From Gaeumannomyces sp. JS-464 (Eukaryota > Ascomycota > Sordariomycetes > Magnaporthales > Magnaporthaceae), in contig NGZR01000002.1 of the NCBI GenBank assembly GCA_002197995.1, positions 7,440,001 through 7,504,000 of the forward strand: a stretch of 64,000 bases of DNA, given 5' to 3'. The stretch's first letter is position 1. Each line of letters starts with the position of its first letter. Both the position numbers and the translations under genes were made by a program. Below the pieces are notes generated by a model, which saw only the letters and a list, made by a program, of their open reading frames with translations, was not told where the DNA came from and made no database searches. Below, piece by piece: positions 49,127 through 60,997 of the stretch.

Positions 49127-50880
49127 TATTAGTTATACTGCCGTTATGTTTGTAAAAACCTCGGTGCTTTTGCTATTTTTATATACATATAAAAACCCTT
49201 AAACTCGTTTTCGGGTGCGGTTCGCATTTAGCTCGATAGCTTAAAAGTAAAAACCATATTTGCTTTTCGTATACGGTTTTTGCTATATTAAACAGTGGTG
49301 CCATTTGCTTAATTCCTGCGATTGCTTTTAAAAGTTTTATCGCGAAAACGTTTTTATAATTAATAGTAACAATAAAAAAGTACGCAAAAGAAAAACTGTA
49401 AAAAATGCATGTTACGCTTAAATAGCGCCCCGGTGCCGGGTTTTTTTTTTATAGTAATGTTAGTAGTGGTAATATTAGTTCGGTTAATTGCGGTGGTTTA
49501 GTTATTCGCGTCCCGAGGTTTTTTAATCCCGCTTCGGTGCTTGGTTACGTGGCTGCTCCGTAAAATTCGGGGGTTGTAGTTAACGTCGAGTAATTCGACG
49601 TAATTATGTTATTCGCTTTCGAAGGTAACGCTCCGATTACGGATTATTTCCTCGCTTATAACGCGTATTCGATTTTTTTATTAGTTCGCCGTTTTCGTAA
49701 TTGTATTACTCCTGCCTTATTTATATTATGCCTTCCGGTTATGCCTTTATTTCTTTCCGGGTGCGGGTTTTTACCGTTTTTTCCCCTTTTGCTTTTAAAG
49801 GTTTTTGCCCTTTTTTTTTCGCCCTTTTTTAATTTTTTTCTTATTACAACTTTTAATCCTTTTTTCCCACTTTTGCTTTTAATTTTCGCGCATCCTCCGC
49901 CCGCGCTTTTACACCTGCCTTCCCGCGCCTCGTTTTTTTTTCCGGCTCTTATCTTCCTGCATTATGGCTCCCAAAAACAAAACTCCCCGTTTTCCTCGCG
50001 GCGGCGCGCGCGGTAATGCGCGCGGCGGCTACAGCGGCAGCGGTGGTAATGGCGGCCTTGCGTTTACTCTTCCTCGTGGCGATCGCGACGAGCACTTATT
50101 TTCCAGCTTTAACGATAACGACGACTCCGAGGCCGGCGTTGCTCCAAACCCCCGCGTTAAAGCTGTAAATGCGGTTTTGCACCGTTTCGTTCCTTATTTT
50201 TTTGCTAATTTCTTTTTTCTTTTTTTTTAGCTTTACCGTTTGTATTATTAAAAGGAGTATAAAGCGGCGATCGTTGTTTTTTCGGGTTACATTTTTTACG
50301 ATTCGATAGTATATATTTCCCGTATCGTTCCCCTTTTTATCCCGTTTTGTTAACTTTTTAAACCTATTTGCAAAATTTGTATTAATTGCATTTAGCGTTT
50401 CGTTAACGGCATTAATAATGCCGGCGCCGTTCGGAAATGCTATTATAAAGCTTATATGTTTTTTATTTGCTTCGCTTTTTTTTTTGCTTAGTTTCGGTCG
50501 TACTAATTTATGTTTTTAGCTTTTCGCGTTTTAATTTATGTGGGGTGCGCTTTTTCGCGCGGTGTTTGCGTTTAAATTTGTTATTTTTTTTCCTTTTTTT
50601 TATTGCTTTTTTTTTATTACTAAATTTATCGGTTTCGCTTTAATAGCTTCCCGCTGGCATTAAAAATTAAGTTTATAGCGTTTTCCGTGCTTATTAGCGT
50701 TACATTTAGTCTTTTTTTAAAACTGCTGCCGATTGGAAGCGTTGGTTTTAAAGCGGGCTAAAATACAAGTTTGTTAATATTTCCTTTTATATCGTTATTT
50801 TCTTCCGGTTCGCTAACCTTTTTATGTTTGCTAAATGTCCTTCGTGCAAAATCCTTTTAACTTTACTTTCGGTCGGATTT
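49127..50880. other. 3' region of LINE copy 1, conserved but unassigned
   Basis: Downstream of ORF2 on the LINE strand. It holds a GC-richer island (49,960-50,200) open on both strands. The plus strand reads MAPKNKTPRFPRGGARGN from an ATG at 49,964 after a long pyrimidine tract; the minus strand is open too. The same island occurs in LINE copy 2. I cannot say which strand, if either, was coding. Confidence 0.5.
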
Positions 50881-50899
50881 TAACTAAATATTAGGAAAA

Positions 50900-53800
50900 T
50901 GTTATTAACGAAATGTTAAAAAAAAAAAAATAAAAAAAAAATAATTAGCTTGGTTGGTTTTTTTCCGGTTGCGGCTTGCATGTAAAATATTAACGTCGGT
51001 TTACTTTTTTTTCTTTTCGTTTTTAATAAGGTATTTTCGTTTAGCGTTTTATAGTTATTTATAGTTCGATTTTTTTTTCGATTTAATAGCGTTTTTCTTT
51101 TTCCTTTTTTTTTGCGCGTTTTTCTTCCACCTTTTTCGCTGCTTTAAAATCCATTAATTTTCCAATTTTAAACATTATACGTATTGCTTTTTTAAATAGT
51201 ATGTTTTTTATTTTTCACAGCTCGAAATATGCTTTTCGGCTATTCGTTTATGCTATTTTGGTATTATCCCGCTATTTATCCCAACGGGTGCATTAAGTTA
51301 ACACGTGCTATATTATTTCCTTTTATCCGCTACCGCATTCGCATAACGGCGTTACCGCGTTAAACACGTTTTTGCTAAATAAAAAAGCATTTAAACCAAG
51401 CTTTTCCGTTTTAATTTGGATTGCTATTAAGTTATATGCTTTTAGCATTCCTTTATAATACTCGACCATTTTTTCCGTAAATAAAAGGTTATTCGTTAAG
51501 CACGCGGTTTTATGCCGGTTCGTTTTTCTTACCGCTTTTATCGAGCTAGCAATTTTTAATTTCCATTTTATTATTACGTTAAAATTCCAACGTTTTCGCG
51601 TATTTGTATTTAAATTTCTTTTCGTTTTCGCGGGGGATTGGTTTGCGTTTCGGTTTTGGGATGTTTTAGGTTGGTTTTAGCGTTCCGCTTATCCCTTTTT
51701 TATTTGGCCGTTTTAAAAGTATGGTTTTTTGCTCCGTTTTCGGTATTTTAACCTTTTAAATCGGCCCGTTACCTTCGTTATCGCTTCGTTAATCCGTTAT
51801 ATTATTCCAATTTCCAGCCATTTATTTTTTATATTAATTACCTTTTCGTTTAAGTACAAATTTAAAAGTAGCACGTAAGTTTTTATTTTTAAATGGGCTA
51901 ATAACGTCGCTTTATATGCTCCGGCTACCATTTTAAAATATGCTCGCTATTTTTTCGCTAACTTTTTAGCCGCGTTTCGGGGCCGGCCCCGTGGTTCGAT
52001 TGGAAGGTGGTATGTTACGGTTTTATATACCATCGCGCTTTTGCATATTATTACGTATAATTGTTTTGCTTTAGCGAAGCTGCTTTTTTACGTTACCGCT
52101 GCGAGTTTTATTATCGCTAATTATTGTTTTTCCTATTTGCTTTTCGCTGTTTAGTATAAGCTTTAAATTTTAATTTATAATTTAGCTAAACTTCGAAAAA
52201 TCTCGCCGTTAGCGATAGTTATACGTGGGTAGCTCCGGTACGAACCCGGGTTTAATTTAAGGCTTTAATAAAATGCAGCAGCTCGGTTTTTAATACGTTA
52301 AATATCATTCCTATTATTTTGCCCACGTTTGGCATACGTTTTAAGCTTTTTTTAATAATCGTACCGTTTTCGCTATGGTGCTTTTTATTACTAAAAGGTT
52401 AGTATTATCGGCAAAACCGATTATCGTTATTTTTAGGATTTTTTCCAGCTTATCGTATAATAACGCGATATAAAGGATAAACAATATAAATAATGGTAAT
52501 TTTTGCAGGACTTTTGCAATTACTAGTATTAGCGTTAACGTATTTCCGTCGAACCGAAGCCGGGCTGTTTTATTTATAAGCTAGCTTTTAATCCATTTAA
52601 CTATTTTTGGTAAAAATCTTTATTTTCGCATTATATTAAGCAGTTTAATATAGTTAACATTATCGAATGCTTTTAATAGGTTAAATTGCAATAGCGAGGT
52701 TGTAACGCCGTAATTTCACGCCGTTATTACTATATTTATTACTTATTTAATAACGAGTTTAATGCTGCGTTTTTTTTTGTTACCTATTTGTTTTTCCGGT
52801 AAAAGTCCCTTTTTTTCGCTTTGTTAGCGATCCGTTTTCCTATTATAGCTTTTATAATTTTGGAAATGGACGAAAAAAGTGCGATCGGTTTTTATCTTTC
52901 CGCTGTTTTCCTATTTTTTATGCTTTTGCTTAGCTTTAGCAATATTATTATAAATGCGTTTCGGAAACGCATCGGAAAATATTCGAAGTTAAAACTAGCG
53001 TTAGCTATTTTAAATATAGCTTTTTAACAAAGTTCGCCGTATGCTTTTAAAAGTCCGTTTGGTAAGTTGTTCGCTTTCGAGGCTTTTTAATTTTGCGTTT
53101 TTTTTAAAGCCGTTAATACGTCGCCGTTTTCCGGGTTTATTATATGTTTTATTAAAAACGCGTAGTAAAACGTGTCGTTATTAAACGTAATATTTGTAAT
53201 ATCGGTTAAATCCGTTTTCGGGCTAGGGTAAAATTTAACCGCTAAAGCTATTACTTTATTTGCGTGGGTGTTAGCTAGTTCTTAATTACCGTTTTTTAAT
53301 TGGTGCAAATCTAGTAATTTGGTTAAATTTCGTTTTTTATAGCTGCGTAATTTCGCCCACCGTTTTACGTTCCAAAAAGTGGCTTTTTTCTTTTTTATTT
53401 TTAATGCTTTTTTAATAAACTTTTTCCAATACGCGTTAACCGCTTTCCTTTTTTCCTTTATAAAAGCTTTGTTTGCTGTTTTTAATTCGTTATAACTATT
53501 TTGTGTTTTTAGCTTCGTATATGTACGCCGGCACTTTTTTATTTTTTTAACGAGTTTGGTAAATTTTAAATTTTAATACGGTGCTAATTTAAAACTGGTT
53601 AATGTTTTCCTTTTTGGTATTAGTTTATTAGCGATTAGGGTTAATTGGTTTATTAATGTGTTTATTTAGTTATCGATATTTTCCGGTATTTTTATATTTT
53701 TAATTTCGATATATTATATAGCCAATTGCAATGCCTTTTTTTAGTCGTTTTTTATATTAGTGTTTACTTTTTTCCACACTTATCCTTCGGCGGTTTTTTA

Positions 53801-54480
53801 CTAAAACGGCTCCGTTTTAATATTAATTAGGATTATTTAAAAATGGTAATCCGATTTTTTTATTTCGTCGTTTTTATTTTCGTATTTTACGGCTAACGCG
53901 TTGGATACTTATATATGGTCGATTATGCTTTTTCGTTCGCCAAATTTTTCTTTCGTTACCTTTTCGTAAAGTGTTGCAAATTCGAGTTTCTACCGGTGCG
54001 CTAGCGATAATAATACGTTTGCTTTTTCGTTTCGTTTATTATAAACGTTTTACATAAAGTGGTGCATATTAAAATCTTTTACGAGCACGGCGTGGTATTA
54101 TAGCGGCTGCGTTTCGATTTTTGTTAATAGCGTATGCCACTTTTTTAATGCTTTTAAATCCGGCGAATATATCGAGTAAATATCGATTTTTTTTAATAAG
54201 GTTTGCAATATTACTATTGCCTAATCGTGTTCGTTTTAACTTTTCCACGATGCGAGGTTTAGCTGTTAATAAACGTATAATATTACGTTTAAACGGTTAT
54301 CGGTTTGGTAGTAAACCACTTCGTATTTGCACTTTATTGGTTTTTTTGGGTTTTTATATCGGTCCAGCTCCGGCTTTTATATAGCTATTATATCGTATTT
54401 TTTCCTACTAAATAGCAGGATATCTCTTTTTCCGTTTCCCTTTTTTATATTCCAATACAATATCGAAATTACCATACGGG
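50900..54480 (-). pseudogene. LINE ORF2 (endonuclease, RT, C-terminal knuckle)
   Basis: The minus strand reads an AP-type endonuclease start near 54,470 (SILYWNIKKG, then YDIIAI, KPELDRYKN). The RT has LLKAFDNVNYIKLL near 52,660 and GFADNTNLL near 52,405 (FADD altered to FADN). The end, at about 51,500-51,300, has TEKLGLNAFLF and LCECGSG, typical for Tad-like ORF2. Stops and G-to-A changes are frequent. Confidence 0.75.
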
Positions 54481-54499
54481 TTTTTTAGGCCTTTTAATG

Positions 54500-56080
54500 C
54501 GTCCTACGAGTTAATGCTGTTTATTATTAATAGCGGTTCGAAAAAAGGGGAAAGGCGGGGGGGGGTTTGTCGGGGCCGTTATCCTTTCGGCTTTTTCGCG
54601 TATTTGCTCGTTTGCAATAACGAGGGGTTTAGCTAGCGGGGAGCTCGTTTTAAAAGCGAAGTGTGTTATAAGTGGGGGAGGCGGCCGTATATCGGTTCGG
54701 CCTTTAGGTAATTGTAAATCTTTACGGGGTTTGCCAACTGGTCGGCGTTTTAAAGTCCGGGTCGGTAAGTTATTATCCGAATTTAAATTATTCTTTCGTT
54801 TTTTATTAAGGCTCGTTAACCTTTCGGTTTCGAAGGGTTAACGGGCTTGGAAAATAAAGAAAGTAACGTTTTTTATTAGTTTATAAGCTGCGCTTTTTAG
54901 CATAAACCTTTTCGGTCGGTTTTGGTATACTTCCTTTGCTTTTCCTATAACGCGTTATGCTATTTCGCATCCTCGGTAAAAAGCCGGGTGCGGTTTATTA
55001 TAATTTATGCATTTGGGTATAGCTTTTTAATATTAGTAATAAGCGTCGCATTGGTATTTTCCTTTTTAATGTTTTAATTTTCCGCAATGCGGGTACCGGC
55101 TCGGTTTAATGCAAAACTTTTAACGGTATCCCCATTTAAAGCAATTGTAATATTAATTAGCTTTAGCGTTTAATATAAACGGCTCGTAATTATAAATTAC
55201 TGCTTTTATTACGAGTTTTCGTTCGTATGCTTAATCCGCTACCGTTACCGTTCCGATACGGGCTAATATTATAGCATATCCGTAAAAGGTTCGAGCCGGC
55301 TACACGTGTATAAATTTAACTTTTACGTTTTAGTTTTCGGCGTTTAAACTTTTAATAAATGCGTTTGGGTTTTTTAAAAGTGCTTTTTATTTAAAACCTC
55401 GAATCCCACGTCGTATATCCGCACCCGGATCGTTACCTAATCGCCGAATACTTTTTTCACCTAATCGTTTTTTTTTTATATTCCTTTGCGTTTGCTTAAA
55501 AGCATACTACTACGTTTCCGCTCCGAAATCGTTTCGTTACCCGTATTATCGTGCTTAATTGGTTATTTAACGCTTATAAAGTGTTTTATTATTAATTGCT
55601 TTTTAATTGCTTTTGGGGGTTTTTTTACGTTTACGACAATCTTTCGTTCGACTTTCGACGGTATAAATCGAGGTAAAGGTTGCGCCGTATTTAGGTATTG
55701 TTAGCGTGGTTAAATCGACTCGGTTCCGCCTGGTATTCGGGCCGGTAAGCCCGTGGCTAATGCAATAGCATAAAACTTTTTAATATTAGCTAATGCTTTT
55801 TTAACTTTTTCGAGTATTTTTACTTTAAACTTTTGCAACGTGTCGTTAGTTATTAGTCTTTTTGCGGCGGTTTTACGCTAGCGAGCCGCTTTCGCGTCGA
55901 TTTTTCGCTTCGTTAACTTCGACATTAATTGCAAGATTTTTAGCAACTTTCCATTAATTATAAAAGGTTTTAACTTATCGATAATTTCTTTTTCTTTTTT
56001 ATTTTAGCGGTTGCGCGCCGGTTTCGTATCGGTATCGCTGTTTTCCCGCGTATTCGAAAACGCGTTAAAAGGATCCACCG
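54500..56080 (-). pseudogene. LINE ORF1 (gag-like with zinc knuckles)
   Basis: The minus strand starts near 56,080 (DPFNAFSNTRENSDTDTKPA), followed by a Lys-rich helical stretch. Near 55,170-54,970 is a Cys/His knuckle region (YNCFKWGYR...FCIKPSRYPHCGK...CINYNKPHP), the usual end of Tad ORF1. Degraded by stops. Confidence 0.68.
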
Positions 56081-56276
56081 TCGTGGCGTGCTAATTAGCC
56101 GCGAGTTTAAAATCGATCGCCATCGATTTTTAGCCCGCGCCGTCGGCGCGCGCACGATGCGGCATCGATCCGGGGTCGAGTTGGTTGCAAGAGGTTCGAT
56201 TTTGGCGTTAAAATTGAATTATTTGGAAGGGCTAACCGGCTACGCGTTTTTAAAGTCGCAGCATATATAAATATAT

Positions 56277-58018
56277 ATTAATTGCTTTATAACCGTAAAT
56301 TTATTAATAAAAATAATAAACCCGGAATTATATAAAGGAATTAAAATGCTTTTATAAATAAAAAGGTAATAATAATTTTAAATATATATATATAATATAT
56401 TTAAAATTTATTTATACGTTTAAAACGTATATTTTAACTTGGAAAATTCACAAGTTTAAAAGTTTTTTAAGGGAAAAAACTTATATTAAAGTTTAGCTTT
56501 AAAATAAGAAAAACCTATGGTTTTAATTTATTTTTCTTCGATTAAAAAATCGTTCCAGTATTCCGAATCGATAATATTGCGGATTTAAAAGAAATTCGTA
56601 AAAAAATCGACACGAATCTTTTTTTTTTACAATATTTCCAGCGTTATCGATATAATAATCGATATTTAACATTGTAATATCGTAAATTTCCTTTTTTTTC
56701 GTCGGTACGACGTAAAGCGGGAATAATATCGTTAAGGGATTTTAAAAAGATTAGAAAATAGTAGTGGATATCTTTTTTATCGGAAAGTTCGTCGACGGTA
56801 TAAAGGAAATCGTAAAATAAATGAAATAAATCGTTTGTTGGAAGTTCGGTATAGCAGTAAAAAAGTAAATCCTCTTTCCGCTAATAGGTAGTATTTATTG
56901 CAAAATTGCAATGTTTTTAATGCGAATTCGTTGTGGTAAGCCGGAGGGTTTTCGCAATAAAGCTTGTTAAAAGAATATTGCAAAAAAAATTAATTTAAAA
57001 GATTTTCGGTAATTTGGATATCGATAAAGCCGTGCTTATAATATATCCCAATAAGTGAAAAATAGGATTTTTTGCAAAAAGAAGTAAGGTTAGTTGTAAT
57101 AGTGAGAAATTCCTTAGGAATATAGCGGGAGTAACGAAATATTGTAAATATCTTTGTCCGTCGGAGCGTTTTCCGGTGTTAGGGTCAATTTAAAGTGGAA
57201 GTCCCATATATAAAAGCAAAGAGAAAAATAAAAGGAATCGAATGGTGAAATCCGTGTGTTAATAAGTTAAAAGGTTAAAAAGATATTCGGGAAAGTAGTT
57301 AATGTGGTTGTTTTGTTTTTTTTTTTGTAAAACCACGATTTTTCGAAGGGACAAGTGCCTTTTTTTATATTAGCTGGATAGTTCTTGTTTTTCGCTTTCG
57401 GAAGCAGGTCGAATCGTTTAAATCGAGTAATTGTTGCTTGCGTTGTCGAATTTTTTAAGTGAATTTCGAAAAAAAAAACTTAATATAAAGTAATGCATAT
57501 CGACCGTTTTAACCGTTGTTTCCGCCGTTTCGACTTGTTAGGTTCGTCCGAAAATCGAAGGCCACAAATTGGCGGGGTTTATATGCTTACTGCGGGCTTT
57601 TATCCGTAGAAATTTTCGTTTTTCGTTTAATTTTTCGAATCGATTTATACTTCGTCCGAATAAATCGATGGTGACCGTTGTGACGTTTTGCCGGGAAACC
57701 TGTTTTTGGACCCAAAAAACGCGGGGAATCCGGTGCAGGTAGCCGCATGCGGTTGCCGTTGCGAGGAAGGATTGAAAAGCGACGAAAATGACGTAAATGT
57801 TAAAACTATTAGTTTTTTTCTTTCATATTTTAGGCAAACCTTTATCGATTTGTATGGGGATTTTTGCGTGGGAATAAGGAGAATTTCCTTTATATAATAC
57901 CGTATCCCCTTGGCCGTGGGACGGATGGTTCGAAGGGATTTTTCCAAAATATAAGTAAAAAAAAATGTTGTTTTTTTTTTTTTTTTTTTCTTTTTTTAGC
58001 AAACCGGAGTTGCTACCA
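56277..58018 (-). other. Long leader of copia C
   Basis: 1.74 kb between the 5' LTR and the LINE insertion, about 45 bases short of gag. It keeps TG/CA dinucleotides, so RIP is light. 56,530-57,270 has few stops in several minus frames (e.g. LFHLFYDFLYTVDELSDKK near 56,790) but no recognisable protein. 57,961-58,000 holds a long T run, i.e. poly(A) on the element strand. Confidence 0.5.
58004..58018 (-). promoter_or_regulatory. Primer-binding site of copia C
   Basis: On the minus strand TGGTAGCAACTCCGG follows the 5' LTR without a gap. TGG pairs with a tRNA CCA end. The priming tRNA cannot be named without a tRNA set. Confidence 0.65.
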
Positions 58019-58287
58019 TGTTAGGAATTAATGCTAAAGTGATATAGGGAAAAGGATTGTATTAAAGGCATGCTTAGCATTAGGAATTCCTATAACTAGC
58101 GCAGGGGAAAAAGGCCCTTATATAAATAAATAAAGTTTTATATACCGCACTTATATATAAATAAGTGCGGGGTAAGCGTTTCACTTACAAGGTAAGTGAA
58201 ACACTTACAAGGTAAGTATAAACCCTAAATCACGCCATACGACGTAATTAATAACTTTAATATCTTAGTGCATTATATGCACTAACA
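58019..58287 (-). repeat. 5' LTR of copia C
   Basis: Starts TGTTAGGAATTAATGC and ends GCACTAACA. It differs from the 3' LTR mostly by transitions and small indels. Confidence 0.88.
58145..58217. repeat. Three hairpins in the copia LTR
   Basis: Three perfect inverted repeats in a row: CCGCACTTAT/ATAAGTGCGG (58,145-58,170), GTTTCACTTAC/GTAAGTGAAAC (58,178-58,202, loop AAG) and ACTTAC/GTAAGT (58,203-58,217, loop AAG). They also occur in the 3' LTR at 41,636-41,708 with one change in the second stem. Confidence 0.85.
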
Positions 58288-58292
58288 TTATA

Positions 58293-60039
58293 TCGATGTT
58301 AAAGTAATTTTCGGGATTTAACGCAATTTATTTTAGTTTACTTACGTTATCGAACCTATAGCTAGCATATTTAACTTTTTGCTAATTGGTAAACTATGAT
58401 AAAAGTTAACCGTTATTTCCGTCCGCCGGGGTAGCATAACATAACGGGTTATTTAAATGTTTTAAAGCCCTAACGTTTTAAAAACACGCCGAAATATCGA
58501 AAAGCGTAAAAGCGTGCTAATTTTTCCAGCTTATTTGCTTTTCGCGGATTATAAGTACAAAAGTTTCGCCGTTCGAGCTTTTCGCTCGTTTTTAAAACTT
58601 AGCCGTTTTAAAATTTTAACCACCTCGGTTTATTTTAGCGTTAATATCGAAATCCTTCGACTTTCGAAAAAGGTGTGTTTAGTTTAAAAGTTTTTTTCGG
58701 GCTTTTCCTTTTTCCGAACCACTTGCTAAAACTGCTCCCTTTTAAGTTTTACAAAAGGCGGCGTTGTTTTTTCCTTTTAAATTCGTAAGCCCGAACGTAA
58801 CGCGCTATTTTCCTTCGCTATCGTACTCGAACCTTATGGTTTTAAATATGCAAACGCTTCGAAATTTCCGAAAATACCATCCGGTAACCTCCATATCGGA
58901 TTGGTATATAGCACATAGCTCGTTATAGCAGCATATTTAGCTAAACGCTATTTTAAAGCATAATTTTTTTTATATCGGGCTTTTTTGCGTTTGTTAAAAG
59001 TTCGCTATTTGGCGGTTATTATCCCGTTAAAAGCAATTAACTTTTATATAGCTAATTTGGCTATATTTAAAACATTTCCCGTTTTTCGAGTTTTATTTCA
59101 GCTTTTTTTATTTTTATTACTAGTAAGCGGCTTTCGCATTAAAGTTTATAAGGTTTAAATGCGTTCCGTAAACCGTAATAGGTTACTATTTAGCCTTTTT
59201 TGGTTAGCTTTATTGTTTTATACCGCGCTTTTAAAACTATATCCTTTTTTTCCTATTATCGTTTATATAGTTTATCGTTAATACGAATTGCGTTTCGAAC
59301 GTAATCCGTAAAAAACTTTAAGCGGTTTTGCTTTACGAGTTTATCTTTTACGTTTTTACGCAATCCGTTATAAAAGTGCAATATTAACGTGGCGTTATTT
59401 TAATCGAGCTTAATGCTAATTCGTTAAAAGTTCGTTATATATTTAGCTATAAGCTTTCGCTATTTAAAAGTTAACAAATCTCTTTCGGCAATTCGGGTTT
59501 CGTCGATTATACCGAACATTTTTCCAACTTTTTTTCCGAAGGTTTCGAAACTGGCGAAAATAAATTTGGTAGTTTCCTAGCTATTTTTTATACCTTTTAA
59601 AGTAATTACTTTAAGTTAGCTAAAACTTTTCTTTTATTTTACCGTCCAGCCTGGTAATAGCGTAAACAACTTTTTATTCCTCGCTTACGAACTGCTGTTC
59701 GTAAAACTTAACATAGCTTTTGCATTCGGTAAAAAACGTTTTAAATTTACCGTCCTCCTTTTCGTAAAAATCCGGGGACCGAAATTTGTACGCTTTAACC
59801 GCGATAAGCGCTTCGAAAAATAGCAATTTCGTGGTAAATTGCTTTACCTCGGCTTAGCTTTTAGCGATCTTTTCTTTTATAAGCTTAAAAAGGCTAACCG
59901 TGTTAACGGTTTTATCGAAGTCGTATTTAACACCGTTAAAAGTAAAAACCGTGGTTTTTTCTTTTTTAAGCTTTTTATTGCTGCTTGCTATGGCTATATT
60001 ATTTTTTTCCGACGAGGTATTAAATAAAATTAATTAACA
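58293..60039 (-). pseudogene. Element A gag and start of pol
   Basis: The reverse complement of element B 34,703-36,440. It joins the rest of element A (41,506 and leftwards) at the copia insertion. Gag segments are readable but full of stops. Confidence 0.7.
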
Positions 60040-60449
60040 TGTTACAATTAAAGGTTTACTTTTAAAGTAAAGCATTTCGGGGGTGGAAAGGATAATATCG
60101 CTAGTGCTAATAAATAGGGGAACACGTAACTTAAAAGGATAATTTAATTGCTTGCTTTAAAAAATGTTTAAAAGCTAACTTAAGTTAATTAATGCCGAAG
60201 CCTTAATTAAAGCTATTTAAAATAAAAGAAAACCCATTTTTTATATATACGCTGCTTTTTGCTTTATATTGGGTTAAATTTATAGCTTTGCTTGTAAATT
60301 TATAAATCCTTTTAAATTTATCGCTTTGCTTACAAATTTACAAATCCCTTTTTTTACGTAACTTTACGTAATTAAAACGGGGCGGGGGCACCATTTTAAA
60401 GCCCCCCTTTTGCCTTGTTATTTTAAAAGCTTACATGCTAATCGTAACA
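60040..60449 (-). repeat. 5' LTR of element A
   Basis: Starts TGTTACAATTAAAGG and ends CTAATCGTAACA; about 410 bp, direct repeat of 27,426-27,836. Confidence 0.85.
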
Positions 60450-60793
60450 CTTAGCTTACAAGCAATACTTAACCAAAACGGCAACAAATAGCAAGCAGCC
60501 GGCTAAATAAAACGGGACCGACACGTTTTAAAACGACGGTAACCAGTAAGCAGTTAACTAAATAAAGCAGCATTAACAGCTTTCCGTCGCGGCGGCGACT
60601 ACCGGGCAACCAATTAAGCTAAATAAAGCTAACAGCTTTCGATTTGGCAATATTTATTATATAACGAGTTAAAACAAATTAACCGATAGTTTTGCGATAT
60701 AAAAACGCTGGTTAACAGCCGCGCATTTAAATAAGCATTCGCTAATTTAAAAGCAACGATTCGAAACGCGGTTAACACCCGGAAAAAGGGCTA
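60450..60793 (+). other. Last internal segment of G1
   Basis: Between element A and the G1 3' LTR. Contains repeated AAC-AGC-rich words (e.g. GCAAGCAGCCGGCTAAATAAA and variants). No ORF seen. It should hold the G1 polypurine tract; GGAAAAAGGG at 60,781-60,790 is a fair candidate. Confidence 0.55.
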
Positions 60794-60982
60794 TATTATA
60801 GTTCCGTGCTAATAACACGGGTAAAAAGCTTAAAGGTTACCCTTAAACCGTTTTTATGCATATATAATTAAAGATAGCTTTCGGGATTAAACCGACTTTT
60901 TTCTTTTTTATTCCTTTTTATTTTACAAAATAACATTACTTTAACTTTTATTAGCTACCACTTATTAGCTTAGCCTATTACA
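60794..60982 (+). repeat. 3' LTR of G1
   Basis: 189 bp, TATTATAGTTCCG...CCTATTACA. It has more TpA changes than the 5' copy. Confidence 0.82.
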
Positions 60983-60997
60983 TAATTAAAAACGTTA

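Larger units (their letters stand above)
49124..56262 (-). mobile_element. Tad1-like LINE, copy 1
   Basis: About 7.1 kb with a 14-bp target duplication ATATATAAATATAT (49,110-49,123 and 56,263-56,276). The 3' end is on the left and ends in TAA repeats rather than poly(A), as in some Tad/I-clade LINEs. It is inserted in the copia leader, just upstream of gag. Confidence 0.82.
41507..58287 (-). mobile_element. Ty1/copia retrotransposon C, interrupted
   Basis: LTRs at 58,019-58,287 (5', 269 bp) and 41,507-41,777 (3', 271 bp), with an exact 5-bp duplication TTATA (41,502-41,506 and 58,288-58,292). A primer-binding-like TGGTAGCAACTCCGG lies directly inside the 5' LTR, and a purine run (AAGGGGG) directly inside the 3' LTR. 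Minus-strand order is gag, protease, integrase, RT, RNase H, the Ty1/copia order. The two LTRs are nearly identical and keep CpA, so it is younger than G1 and A. A Fot1-like copy and a LINE are nested in it. Confidence 0.9.
27426..60449 (-). mobile_element. Ty3/gypsy chromovirus A, interrupted
   Basis: LTRs of about 410 bp at 60,040-60,449 (5') and 27,426-27,836 (3'). Flanking 5 bp are CCTAA and CTTAG, consistent with an original CCTAG altered by one C-to-T and one G-to-A. The body is the reverse complement of element B, so both belong to one family. It is broken by a Fot1-like copy at 30,092, element B at 34,274 and copia C at 41,507; the pieces 27,426-34,273, 41,485-41,506 and 58,288-60,449 align end to end with B. 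Heavily RIP-mutated. Confidence 0.85.
18744..60982 (+). mobile_element. Ty3/gypsy retrotransposon G1 (outermost of the nest)
   Basis: The oldest recognisable insertion. LTRs of 189 bp lie at 18,744-18,932 and 60,794-60,982, both starting TG/TA-TTATA-TTCCG and ending CCTATTACA. The flanking 5-bp duplication is TAACT on the left and TAATT on the right, differing by one C-to-T change. Without the nested insertions it is about 7.3 kb: gag, pol with RT, RNase H, integrase and a C-terminal chromodomain, then a 3' segment. Every domain carries many stop codons from RIP; the RT catalytic pair reads YLNN instead of YLDD near 23,190. Nested in it are the DNA transposon at 21,244 and element A at 27,426. 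Confidence 0.85.
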
